Shown: one piece after another, positions 51,738-60,583 of the stretch | Numbering within the stretch: position 1 is the first letter of the stretch | How the letters are laid out: every line of letters starts with the position of its first letter | The notes under the pieces: generated by a model | What the model was told of the DNA's origin: nothing | Database searches by the model: none | What the model saw: only the letters and a program-made list of their open reading frames with translations | Translations under genes and position numbers: made by a program | Source of the DNA: Hygrophila difformis | Lineage: Eukaryota; Streptophyta; Magnoliopsida; Lamiales; Acanthaceae | Direction of reading: 5' to 3' | Assembly (NCBI GenBank): GCA_030278955.1 | Contig: JAOANR010000006.1 | Coordinates: forward strand, 6,342,775-6,406,774 | Length of the DNA: 64,000 nucleotides

Positions 51738-53030
51738 TTACTTTGGCTTGTGAAAGTTTTTTGGACGTTTCTTCCCTTTGTCCTGTTCGGGTCCGGATTT
51801 TTTCTGGGTTACCCGGATCTTTGTGCCGAATAGGGGTTTCTCCTGTTCTGCACAATATGGGCATATGTGGTTATCCCATTGGCCAACATGCATCATATTG
51901 CATGCCTTTTTTCTGGTAGACTCGGTTGCTGGCAACTTGTTTTCCCAGATAAGTAACATCTTCTTCTCAAATGAGGTTTCCGCAAACTCTGTGCTTTTCC
52001 CTGTTAAAGAATTAACCAGGAACGATCCATTTAAATTGTTTGAGAATATTTTAAACGGATATTTAACCTTTTCCATCTCGGTGAGACAGACCCAGAATCC
52101 CCATGCTCGTCGGGTGGAGATTTCATCTTCGCTGATTGAAGATACCAATGGTGCCTTCTCATCCATAGACTTAACTCTGTTGAAGGCAATCATATCAGGT
52201 CTCTGTAATTTAATAAATTGAAAGACCGGATAAGAACCTTTTCCGACTATCTCTGGTGCCGCTGAAATGAACTTAAGCTCCAGAATATCTCCTCTTTGCA
52301 GGTGCGGGTTGTTCTGCCATGATTCGTGCACCGCACTACTTATCCATCCCGGAAGTTTTTCGATTTCCGGAAAACCTGGTGATGTAGTATGAACAGATGC
52401 TAATGCTCCAAAGTCATACCACTTCCGAACTTCTTCTGGTTTCGATCCTTCGAGCATCCATACCCTGTTGTATCTCCCGGATGTCTCGATTACTGTTTTG
52501 CTAGGGTTAATTCCCTTTTTGGAAACCAGTTGTTCCCATTTTCCTTGGTAGTCCAGCCAGGCAGTAGATAGGACCTTCTCGTCTGAATTAACCTTAGAGG
52601 TGCCTGTCATTGGCCTAAGGTTAATTTCTTCCTCTTTCACCCCAGAGGCAGTGGGTTGACTTGAGCTTTCGGAAATGTGACTTTCCTCTTGCTCAACATT
52701 TTTGTCGGTATCCGACAATGGTTCCTTTGAAGCAGTGCTTGAATCTGCTTCTTCATATGTGACCACTTTAGCTTTTTGGGCACATTTCTCTTTGTTTACC
52801 AGGGAAGCTGACGCTTTCCTGATTGGCTCTAATACTGTTTCCCATAGTGCTGTCATTGCTATATGGGAGGTTCGTATATTGTTGCGGACCATGTCCACAT
52901 CGCTCTGTTGTATTTGGCCAGCTGCTCGTGCATTGATCTCGAGCTGTCCAAAATGCTTCGATAGCTCCTCTAGGTTTTCTCTGAGGTGCCTGAATCTCGT
53001 AATGATGGAATCAGCTTCAAATGCTTCCAT
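51738..53030 (-). CDS. Endogenous caulimovirid transactivator / inclusion-body protein
   Basis: 430 residues, starting where the polymerase ORF ends (overlapping by 14 bases). The N-terminus is helical. The central part has the conserved transactivator-like stretch (HTTSPGFPEIEKLPGW, RGDILELKF, GSYPVFQFIKLQRP). The C-terminus has a Cys/His cluster (HVGQWDNHICPYC) and a basic end. In exogenous relatives this protein allows reinitiation of translation on the polycistronic RNA. The frame is open here. Identity is by gene order and motif memory, so the subfamily is uncertain. Confidence 0.75.
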   Translation of the reverse strand: MEAFEADSIITRFRHLRENLEELSKHFGQLEINARAAGQIQQSDVDMVRNNIRTSHIAMTALWETVLEPIRKASASLVNKEKCAQKAKVVTYEEADSSTASKEPLSDTDKNVEQEESHISESSSQPTASGVKEEEINLRPMTGTSKVNSDEKVLSTAWLDYQGKWEQLVSKKGINPSKTVIETSGRYNRVWMLEGSKPEEVRKWYDFGALASVHTTSPGFPEIEKLPGWISSAVHESWQNNPHLQRGDILELKFISAAPEIVGKGSYPVFQFIKLQRPDMIAFNRVKSMDEKAPLVSSISEDEISTRRAWGFWVCLTEMEKVKYPFKIFSNNLNGSFLVNSLTGKSTEFAETSFEKKMLLIWENKLPATESTRKKACNMMHVGQWDNHICPYCAEQEKPLFGTKIRVTQKKSGPEQDKGKKRPKNFHKPK

Positions 53031-54447
53031 CTCTCGTCAAGAAATCTGCAAGAACATTTTCATGAGATTTTATAACATCAATATCATAAGTATAATATTG
53101 ACATTCAGCTTGCCATCTGATAATACGAGCTTTTTCAATTTTTGATTCAAGTTTATTTTTTAAAAAAGCCCTAACATTAGTATTATCAACTTTTAATACA
53201 AATTTCTTTGCAAGTAAGAATAAAGGCCGTTTTTTAAATGTTTTCCATACTGCAAAGAATTCATTCTCGTTAATATGCCAAAGTTTGGCTTGTTGTTCAG
53301 TGAACAACCCTCCTGTGTATCTACAAGGTTCTTGACCCGTAGTTGTTTTTCTCATGAGCACTCCTGCCCATCGAAAATCATTGGCGTCTGTGTAGACTAC
53401 CAGCTCATCCTCATCCTGAGGTATCGCGAGTTTTGGCAAGCTATTACAGACTTGCTTTAGTTCACGAATTCTCTTGGTATGGATTTCTTCCCATTTCCAT
53501 CTAGAGCTTTCAGTCTCTTTCAGGAGTGGTCTAAAATCCTTTCTATATTTTGCAAGGTCTTTAATAAACATACCCGCAAAATTTACAACTCCTAAGAAAC
53601 TCTGAAGTTGTTTCTTGTCTTTTAATATATCAGGAAAATTGCGGATTTTCTCCACAATGTGTTCCTGTAACTCTATTCCTGCTTCATCAATTTGAACTCC
53701 TAAGAATTCAATTTTGTTAGCAGCGATAGTGGCCTTTTTCTCAGAGAGAACTAGACCTTCCCTGTGACATGCATCAGAAAATATTTCAAGATGTTTAATA
53801 TGCTCTTTAATATTTCGAGATGCAATCAGAATGTCATCTATGTAGACGAACATAAACTCTAGATAATCCTTAAATAGATTATCCATCTTTCTTTGGAATA
53901 TCTGAGGGGCATTAGAAAGCCCCATTGACATAACATTCCAAATATATTGCCCTTGTGGGGTGGAGAATGCTGTGAATTTCTTCGACTCATTCTCCATCTT
54001 AATCTGATAGAAACCAGATTTGCAATCAAATTTAGAAAACACTTTAGCACCTTTGATGCAATCAATTAAGTGTTCTCTACTCGGAATGTAATAACCATCA
54101 AACTGTATTATTTTGTTAATACCTTGATAGTTTATTACCAACCTGGGTTTACCTCTCTTTATTTCACCGTGGTTTCTTACCAAGAATCCAGGGCTACTAT
54201 AAGCTGAGACTCCAGGCTCGATGAGTTTAAGATCAATATGCTCCTTGATAATTTGCTGCATATCTTTCTTATCCTGCATATTCATTAAGATGGGTTTGTA
54301 TCGAACATACTCATATTTATATTGTTCTTTTACCTGTAGAGTGGCTTCGATCTTGTTTTTTATCCCACCATGCCAGAGGATCCTCGTTAAAGTTTCTCTG
54401 GATAAGTCTTTTGACATTTTCGAGGGACAATTTAGTGTCCCCATCAA
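53017..54447 (-). CDS. Endogenous caulimovirid reverse transcriptase - RNase H
   Basis: Open frame of 476 codons. RT motifs in order: PRLVINYQGINK, FSKFDCKSGFYQIKM, FSTPQGQYIWNVMSMGLSNA and the catalytic YIDDILIAS. RNase H follows (VVYTDANDFRWAGVL) and ends ADFLTRDG. There is no integrase, which excludes a Metaviridae retrotransposon. It is out of frame with the protease ORF upstream; the shift falls at a T6 run (plus strand 54356-54361) inside the overlap. Confidence 0.92.
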   Translation of the reverse strand: MMGTLNCPSKMSKDLSRETLTRILWHGGIKNKIEATLQVKEQYKYEYVRYKPILMNMQDKKDMQQIIKEHIDLKLIEPGVSAYSSPGFLVRNHGEIKRGKPRLVINYQGINKIIQFDGYYIPSREHLIDCIKGAKVFSKFDCKSGFYQIKMENESKKFTAFSTPQGQYIWNVMSMGLSNAPQIFQRKMDNLFKDYLEFMFVYIDDILIASRNIKEHIKHLEIFSDACHREGLVLSEKKATIAANKIEFLGVQIDEAGIELQEHIVEKIRNFPDILKDKKQLQSFLGVVNFAGMFIKDLAKYRKDFRPLLKETESSRWKWEEIHTKRIRELKQVCNSLPKLAIPQDEDELVVYTDANDFRWAGVLMRKTTTGQEPCRYTGGLFTEQQAKLWHINENEFFAVWKTFKKRPLFLLAKKFVLKVDNTNVRAFLKNKLESKIEKARIIRWQAECQYYTYDIDVIKSHENVLADFLTRDGSI

Positions 54448-55078
54448 TGTCTAGTGAAGTTATATTTAATGACTTCATTTCCTGCATTGCTTCTTTGAGG
54501 TTTATAATTTCCTCAATAGAAGCTTCATCAAATCCTTGCTGTCTAAAAGACAACAAAGCCTTACCAAACTTTCTTTTATCCTGCATTTTTGGATGGGTTA
54601 GTTTGGCATCATTATCACCACGTTTGCTGCGAAATAATATAGGCATTAACCTGTTGAATGCCTTTTCCCTGCGCAACACCTGTATCTCATTTCCACAACT
54701 TGTGGTAAATATTAACAAATTTCTTTTGTTATCTTGAACATATTTTGTAAAGGATTGTATAAAATTGTTTCCTAACAAAATATCCGCTCCTGTGTCATGA
54801 AAGTAAATAGGAGGCGTTTTTACCTTATACCAAGGTGTACCAAATGCTCCTCCAATCATGATATTGGCTTGTCGAATACCCTTATTTAGTACTAAGATTT
54901 TTTGGGAAAAATCTCTTCCTGCAATAATGGGTAATGATTCCATAGCTTCGCTAGGGAAAACTCCTGGTTTTGCCGTGCAAATACCTGATCCTGAATCAAT
55001 ATAAGCTGCGAAATATTCTGACTTATATTCTTCATATATTATCCCTACTGAGATATAAATGGAGAATGGACTTGTCAT
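54317..55078 (-). CDS. Endogenous caulimovirid aspartic protease region
   Basis: Starts at 55078 with an ATGA overlap to the movement-protein stop. The active site YIDSGSG is near residue 27, followed by a retropepsin-like fold (IMIGGAFG, ADILLGNNF). Downstream it should continue into the RT, but the frame is lost at 54356-54361, one base of an A/T homopolymer. Confidence 0.85.
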   Translation of the reverse strand: MTSPFSIYISVGIIYEEYKSEYFAAYIDSGSGICTAKPGVFPSEAMESLPIIAGRDFSQKILVLNKGIRQANIMIGGAFGTPWYKVKTPPIYFHDTGADILLGNNFIQSFTKYVQDNKRNLLIFTTSCGNEIQVLRREKAFNRLMPILFRSKRGDNDAKLTHPKMQDKRKFGKALLSFRQQGFDEASIEEIINLKEAMQEMKSLNITSLDIDGDTKLSLENVKRLIQRNFNEDPLAWWDKKQDRSHSTGKRTI

Positions 55079-56322
55079 TTAATTCTGATGGTGTGACCCT
55101 TCAGATTAAATTCTATACCATTATCCTTTCTTACCCATGGTTTATGATTTTCGAGAAAACTTAATCCCAAAATCATAACCCCATTGTCTTTTCCGGCGGT
55201 GCCTAAGACCCTGATCTCGTGTCCTGCAATTTCAATTGTTCCTTCATAGGTTCCAATTGATGGCTGCTGCAAGTAGTATAAGTCATCACATGGAAAACGG
55301 TTAATCTTTTCAGTGATGTCGAATATTACTCGTATTTCTTTCCATCCTTCAGGGCATTTTATCTTTATATTATCTACCCCAATGGATTGAGGAGTTAGAT
55401 CTTTGATGAACTCCTTCCCTTTATATGCCATAATTCTGTCTTCCGAAAAAGACATACGGCTTGTGTACTCAATTCTAGCACTCGTTGATCTGTCTAGAAT
55501 TGGATGATCTCTTATTTGTATGTCTACTCCTCCTAACCTTGGAATCTGTGTAGGATTTGGAGTCATGACTTTAGCAAATTCCTTGAAAATTCTAGGAATT
55601 TCTATATATTCTTTCCTGAGAAATAAGTCAGAATGATGACTATTGGAAAGTGCATAAGAGATTCTATAAGTTATAGAATATGGTCTGTTCCCTTCTTTCA
55701 TCAGATCTTTTCTTTTAAAATCCTGATGAAGGGTTAGAACTCTACTAAAATCTTGGTCAGCTAAGTTATAGGAAATTCTGGGATGTATGTCAAACATTAA
55801 TTTCTCAGCATATAAATTTCTCACCATAGTTCCAAGAAGACCATCTCTAAGGTTATTGATTCTTCTATCAGTGACTGATAGATGCAATTCAGAATCAATG
55901 CCTTCTTTGAAGGTTGCCTTAATTACTACTTCAATGGCTCCTATGTGGATCCATTTCATAGTAATGGTGATTTCCTCCTTCATTCTGCTTAATTCCTCAA
56001 GAATTTCTTCATTAGGAATTAATTGCATATCCATAACATTACAAGTAAGTTCCATAGGAATTGCAAACTCACCTGCACTTACCTTGTAGATGATGTTATG
56101 TCTTCTCTGGTTGAGTCCCATCTGGTTAAGAACTCGTCCAATCCCGCCAATTCTGAATCCGTCATATGGGCTGAGGTTGGAATCTTGTTGCATTATTCTT
56201 TCCATGGTTCGATTCGAGATCGTCATCCTTGAAAAGAATCCAGACAGGTTTTCAGTGGTCTGAATCCTGTCTTCTTCAGTCAGACTCGGTTGAAGATCCA
56301 TCTGAATATGAGTCCGAGTCAC
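55075..56322 (-). CDS. Endogenous caulimovirid movement protein (30K superfamily)
   Basis: 415 open codons. The central region (MKWIHIGAIEVVIKATF, LHLSVTDRRINNLRDGLLG, YSITYRISYALSNSHHSD) is characteristic of caulimovirid movement proteins, which form or widen plasmodesmatal channels. Its presence is the main evidence for a virus rather than an LTR element. The start overlaps the acidic coat tail frame by about 40 bases. Confidence 0.85.
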   Translation of the reverse strand: MTRTHIQMDLQPSLTEEDRIQTTENLSGFFSRMTISNRTMERIMQQDSNLSPYDGFRIGGIGRVLNQMGLNQRRHNIIYKVSAGEFAIPMELTCNVMDMQLIPNEEILEELSRMKEEITITMKWIHIGAIEVVIKATFKEGIDSELHLSVTDRRINNLRDGLLGTMVRNLYAEKLMFDIHPRISYNLADQDFSRVLTLHQDFKRKDLMKEGNRPYSITYRISYALSNSHHSDLFLRKEYIEIPRIFKEFAKVMTPNPTQIPRLGGVDIQIRDHPILDRSTSARIEYTSRMSFSEDRIMAYKGKEFIKDLTPQSIGVDNIKIKCPEGWKEIRVIFDITEKINRFPCDDLYYLQQPSIGTYEGTIEIAGHEIRVLGTAGKDNGVMILGLSFLENHKPWVRKDNGIEFNLKGHTIRIK

Positions 56323-57723
56323 TTCTTAATTCTTCCTCGTAGATGCTTTCATCCGAGGGGATGTCCTCAAACTGATAGACTGGTACCAGCTTTCCATGGT
56401 AGACTGCTTCCACGATATCCTCCGTGGCTTCGTACATTCATACCTCACGATTCTGAGGGCAATCGGGTGAGATATGACCTCTGGCTCCACACTTCCAACA
56501 GTTGCAGTCCTTGAAACTTTCGTTGGCTCGGGTATGGGCCCGTCTGAATGTTCTCTTGGACGTCGTTCTCCCCGTGCTCCTTGCTGCTGAGCTGGTTGAA
56601 CCTTGGGATGAACTCTTCGTCGTTCCCGTTCTTTGTCCAGTTTTGTATGATCTGGCCTTGCTCTTGGACCACCATGCTCTTCTTCTTCGGAATGGAGGTC
56701 TTCTGAAACTCCTACTGTATGAGCCCCGACTCTTCTTCTTTTTCCTCTTTTCTCCTGATTCTCCTATAATTGTTGGAAAATCGTTATTTTCACAGCAAAG
56801 AGGAGTTCTTTTTATTTTACCTCTTAGTCTCTTGATGTTCTTTTGGGCTGCTGCCTGTTGACACCATTCTCTGAGTTTATCCTTTAAGAAGGACATTCTT
56901 CGAGCTATTGAGTCCACTGTACCAGAAGGTACTGTGTACGATTGGATCAACATTTCTCTCCATGGGCTGCAGATCTTTGCAAAGAACATGGGACATGCTA
57001 CTTCAGCTGTCATTTCGCTCCGAAAATAGTATTTACGAAACCAGTAGATGTATTCGTCTACTGCGCAAATACTTCTTAACTCCATACCCAATAATGCTTG
57101 GGTATAGACCTTGATTTTTCGGTTCTCTGTTCTTCAAAATACCCATCTCCTACAAAATGGGTTTTGAATAAGAGGCCAAATCTTTCACAGATTGTGCTTT
57201 TGGATTCTCCCTCGAGTATTTGCTCTTTTAAAGCAGTCGTGGAGTTTTTCCAGCCCAGCTTTGCCGATCCTTCGAGACTCAGCTCTATTAATCTGACAAA
57301 GTTTTCTTTATCGAGTTCCAGGGTGGTTGCTGCAATCTTCATTGAAGCTACCCATTCATCGATCAGGTCTTCGATGTTTCGGAAGTCGATAACGTCGAGG
57401 TTTAGTGTTATGCCATATGGATTTAATGGTTGTAACATCGTCTTGGCCCACGGTGTGGATTCTGGTGCTCTACTTGGGTTCCGTCCTGGGTTTCGTCTTG
57501 CATTGAGATGCACCTCAGGATACCTGTTCATGTAGAAGTCTGTACTTTCTCTCATTGGGACATCAGGCGGTCCATCGTGGGTCACGTTGGATCCTGATCC
57601 TTCCGCATAACCCAATTGAAGAACTTCATTGGGTTTTACATTAACCAGATCCATAATCCCAAGTTGGGAAAATGATTCTGCTAATTCTTGTAGATCTGAT
57701 AAATCTGCCCTGGAAACACTCAT
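56280..57723 (-). CDS. Endogenous caulimovirid coat protein, split by two frameshifts
   Basis: Three consecutive frames make up one coat gene. 57723-57076 starts with an ATGA overlap to the previous ORF. 57091-56438 carries a Lys/Arg-rich stretch and the zinc knuckle CNCWKCGARGHISPDC. 56437-56280 codes for a short acidic tail (FEDIPSDESIYEEEL). The acidic tail after a zinc knuckle is typical of caulimovirid coats. The first break is at an A5 run (plus strand T run 57115-57119), the second at about 56437-56445. Confidence 0.8.
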
Positions 57724-58142
57724 TCGACTGTTTTCAGGAGATCGATCATAAGCTCTTCTTGTGATTTCTGCTTTGGAACCATAGTTGCTTTACCCTTTTG
57801 ATGTAAAGCTTGTACTGGTCCGAATGCATCTCTAATATTGGCTTGGTTATTCTTGGAAGATCCAGGAATATCCTTCTGCCTTTTCTTGATATCCGAAATG
57901 TCAAATTTCAGATTCAAAATTTCTTTCCTTAGATCTTGAAATACTTTCAAGATCTCGTCTGTTGTCTGATTCAAGTTATCTATTTTCCCAGGTATAATTA
58001 ATACCTGGTTACCAAAATCTTGAATCGTCTTTTGGATTTCTCTTAAGTCTTTTGATAACTTAGAGCTATCCGGATCAATTTCTTTCCAGTCCGTTCCTCT
58101 CATTTTTAGGAAAGAAACTGATTTTGATAATATTTTGTCCAT
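57720..58142 (-). CDS. Endogenous caulimovirid coiled-coil ORF (virion-associated-like)
   Basis: 140 codons, first ORF after the PBS. Predicted coiled coil in the first 90 residues (heptads in LREIQKTIQDFG and LRKEILNLKFDISDIKKR) and a basic tail. Length and coiled coil recall the virion-associated protein of caulimoviruses. It ends in an ATGA overlap with the coat ORF. Confidence 0.6.
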   Translation of the reverse strand: MDKILSKSVSFLKMRGTDWKEIDPDSSKLSKDLREIQKTIQDFGNQVLIIPGKIDNLNQTTDEILKVFQDLRKEILNLKFDISDIKKRQKDIPGSSKNNQANIRDAFGPVQALHQKGKATMVPKQKSQEELMIDLLKTVE

Positions 58143-58310
58143 GGGACAAGTTCAAGAAATTCCTTTGGAATTTTCTATTTTTTATTTCCAAAATTTGGAA
58201 ATAACTTGTGGGTTTCAAATTAATTGAATCCATTAAATAATTAAATCTTCTCCATTAAGAAATAAAATATTATAAATAATATAATTAATATGTTCTTCAA
58301 TAAAACCTAG

Positions 58311-58322
58311 GCTCTGATACCA
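58311..58322 (-). other. tRNA-Met primer-binding site of the minus-strand caulimovirid
   Basis: On the minus strand TGGTATCAGAGC, complementary to initiator tRNA-Met. It sits about 50 bases inside the right terminal inverted repeat and 170 bases before the first ORF. A TATA-like CTATATAAATG lies just upstream of it. Confidence 0.85.
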
Positions 58323-58369
58323 ATTTTCAAGCGCATTAGGAGTCATTTATATAGTGAAAAATTAAGTAT

Positions 58370-58583
58370 ATTGAGAAAGGACTAAAGTAAATAAAGTCAA
58401 ACTTCCTTGGGGTATGAATGAAATAAAGAAAAAGTTGTTGGATTCCTTTATTAATTTCAAATTGGTCCTATGGCCTAGATTTTACAAAACTGTGTTTGTT
58501 ATGGCCTATTTTCATAATTGTAATTTGTTATGGCCTAAAAGCGGAATAGCCTCCTTGTTATGGCCCTTTTTAACATTTAACCC
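58370..58583 (-). repeat. Right terminal inverted repeat of the caulimovirid element
   Basis: Read on the minus strand it has GGGCCATAACAAGG, TAGGCCATAACAAATT, TAGGCCATAACAAAC and TAGGCCATAGGACC in tandem, aligned with the left TIR over its whole length. Confidence 0.85.
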
Positions 58584-58592
58584 AAGATTAAA

Positions 58593-58884
58593 TAGATTGC
58601 AAAACGATGAAGAATTTGGAATAAGACTAGGAAATAGAGGAAAAAGATTACTTTGGATAGGAAACTATATAATCGAAACGGAAGAATATAATGGTAATTT
58701 AATACAAATTATATCAAAAAGAGATGAAGAACAAGAGTTAGTATCACAAGTCAAATTAACTATAATCAACAATGAAATTACAACTTACAGAATGTTTCCA
58801 GGATATATAATACACAACACCATGTTTACTAGAGCACCTTCACCCGAATTTTCAGATCAAGAATCAAATTATAGTGAAGACTAA
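58593..58884 (+). pseudogene. Virus-like ORF, 3' part, beyond the nested element
   Basis: Continuation, in the same phase, of the frame begun at 50310. It encodes LLWIGNYIIETEEYNG and ends EFSDQESNYSED. The protein is not recognised. An acidic C-terminus is followed after 4 bases by the next ATG. Confidence 0.55.
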
Positions 58885-58888
58885 TAAG

Positions 58889-59131
58889 ATGCCAAGAGTA
58901 AAGTTAGAAAATGTAACAATAGAAAGACTGACTAATAAAATTCATGAAATAGAAAGTCAACCACAAGATATAAGTACCATAATAATGAAACAAAAACTAT
59001 TAAGAATAAAATTCAAGATTTCTAAAATGATAGATGAAAGAGAAGCATATGTAATTATACAAAAACACATAGATCCAGAAAAAGAAGAATCGGAGTTAAT
59101 AAAAGAATGGTGTTTAAAGGAATGTTATTGA
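58889..59131 (+). CDS. Small virus-like ORF following the split ORF
   Basis: 80 codons, MPRVKLENVTIERL start, helical and charged, ending KEWCLKECY. Tight spacing to the previous stop resembles the ORF1-ORF2 arrangement of badnavirus- and tungro-like genomes, but the sequence itself is not recognised. Confidence 0.4.
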   Translation: MPRVKLENVTIERLTNKIHEIESQPQDISTIIMKQKLLRIKFKISKMIDEREAYVIIQKHIDPEKEESELIKEWCLKECY

Positions 59132-59150
59132 GTGATTTCAAAAGTATCAT

Positions 59151-60583
59151 ACTCCAAATAATTTGTCATTTCTCGAAATATTTATGCAAGTTAGAATTAT
59201 GTTGTTAATAATTGAATATAAGATTAGTGAAGAATCATTCTGTTTTTCGGCTACATAGCCAGCAAGGCTGGGGAAAAATGAAGAATCATTTTGTTGATTA
59301 TTACTAACAATTATAGTAATATGTTAGTTCGGTAAATCAGTAGCCATGGTGGAATCTAATGGGTTATACAAATAGTAGGCTGAAAATAATATTTTCCTAA
59401 AAAACTAAATTAGAAATGAAGTTTTGAATTTGATTGTTTTATGGAAAACTTGACCATTTTATGGTCTTGAATTTGATTGGTAGTAGTTAGAGATATTTTG
59501 TGCCTATAAATTATTTTCAAGAAGTCTCATTACATCCTGAAAGATCTGTTATGTTTGAAGAGGGATGTGTTGGTATCCTCGGTGCTCTTAATCAACCCTT
59601 AAAAAGATTGAGTTTTTTTTTAAATGGACAATACAGTCTGCATATGCCAAAAAGTTTTCAGAATTTATTATATTGATTAAATTTTTTATTTATTCTATTG
59701 ATTGAGGATAATATTTTAGGCTCATATTTACATATAATCAATGTAAATATTTGAAAATATAAATATTCAATTAAATGATTTATAATATATTGGTTTTACT
59801 AAATTTGTCATAAACATCAAATATATTATAATTTGTTTCCAATATATATATTTTTAAATATATGAAAAGATTTCTCAAGATTTTCATATACTAATAAATA
59901 GATTTATTATCTAAATAAAAGATATAAAAGGTTGATGATGTGGCAAGGATGATGATTCAGCGGTGACGTGCAATTGACTGTACTTTTCTGGATGATTAAT
60001 CAGCGCCTACGTGGAAACCTAGGGCATAATTACTGTTTAACCCTTAAAATTAAAAAAATGATGAAGTATATTACTAAGGGCAATACAGTCTGAACATGTC
60101 AAAAAGTATTCATGATTTATTATATAGATTTATCAGAATTTGTATATACTTTCTAAATGTAGTAAAATCCATAGTTGAGATTAAATATGTAGTTAATTAG
60201 CACTCATGAGTGATGACATGAGCAGAAAAGTCAGGCCTCCCATAGTTGATAGATCCATAGGTCTCCGTTCTCCCTTTTTCTGTTTTTTATATTTTCTGTG
60301 GGTGTTTAACTTTAAACAATACTACTAAGTACTTCACTACTTTGTTAAAGAAGACCAACACATAGGGACAAATATCATCATTTTCATCACTTTTTTCTTA
60401 CATTCGTGAGAGCGACTACAACGGCAAACACAAGCAGCTGCAAGCCAGAAAGTTTGAATTACTACTGTATTAGCCTTTTGTTGTTCGCTTCTGCACCGAA
60501 ACAGAGATATATATATATAGAGCCATCATCATCACACAAATTCCAGGAACATATTCAAACAATTCACCAATAAAGAAATACCC
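59151..60583. other. Intergenic, with a dispersed direct repeat
   Basis: No gene is seen. A phrase around CAATACAGTCTG and AAAAAGTTTTCAGAATTTAT occurs twice in direct orientation (about 59627-59690 and 60080-60145). A TATA-like CCTATAAATTATT at about 59510 might be the promoter end of the virus-like fragment. The last part is the 3' UTR of the kinase gene. Confidence 0.5.

Larger units (their letters stand above)
50753..58583 (-). mobile_element. TIR-bounded endogenous caulimovirid, 7.8 kb, 9-bp TSD
   Basis: A perfect 9-bp repeat AAGATTAAA flanks the unit (50744-50752 and 58584-58592). The ends are inverted repeats of ~200 bp, starting GAGTTAATAACTAATTTAGG at the left and GGGTTAAATGTTAAAAAGGG at the right (minus strand). 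Both contain repeated GGCCATAACAA. Inside, on the minus strand, is a complete caulimovirid gene set in the order coiled-coil ORF, coat, movement protein, protease, RT-RNase H, transactivator, with a PBS near the right TIR and a promoter near the left. TIR plus 9-bp TSD is the signature of a Mutator-like transposon, not of the usual patchy caulimovirid integration. No LTRs and no transposase are present. Coat before movement protein recalls cavemovirus and solendovirus. Confidence 0.9.
49735..59150 (+). mobile_element. Plus-strand virus-like or retroelement fragment, host of the nested caulimovirid
   Basis: Outside the inner element (50753-58583) lie plus-strand pieces that belong together. 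These are a short ORF (49946-50215), a tRNA-Met primer-binding phrase (50278-50290), an ORF starting at 50310 that resumes at 58593 in the same frame, and a following small ORF (58889-59131). The A-rich codon use is alike in all and unlike host genes. A PBS followed by small ORFs fits the start of a caulimovirid such as badnavirus- or tungro-like genomes, but no polymerase remains and I do not recognise the proteins. The outer boundaries are approximate. Confidence 0.5.

Noticed and set aside
50753..58583. LTR retrotransposon
   Set aside because: No direct LTRs flank the unit, there is no integrase, and a movement protein and transactivator are present.
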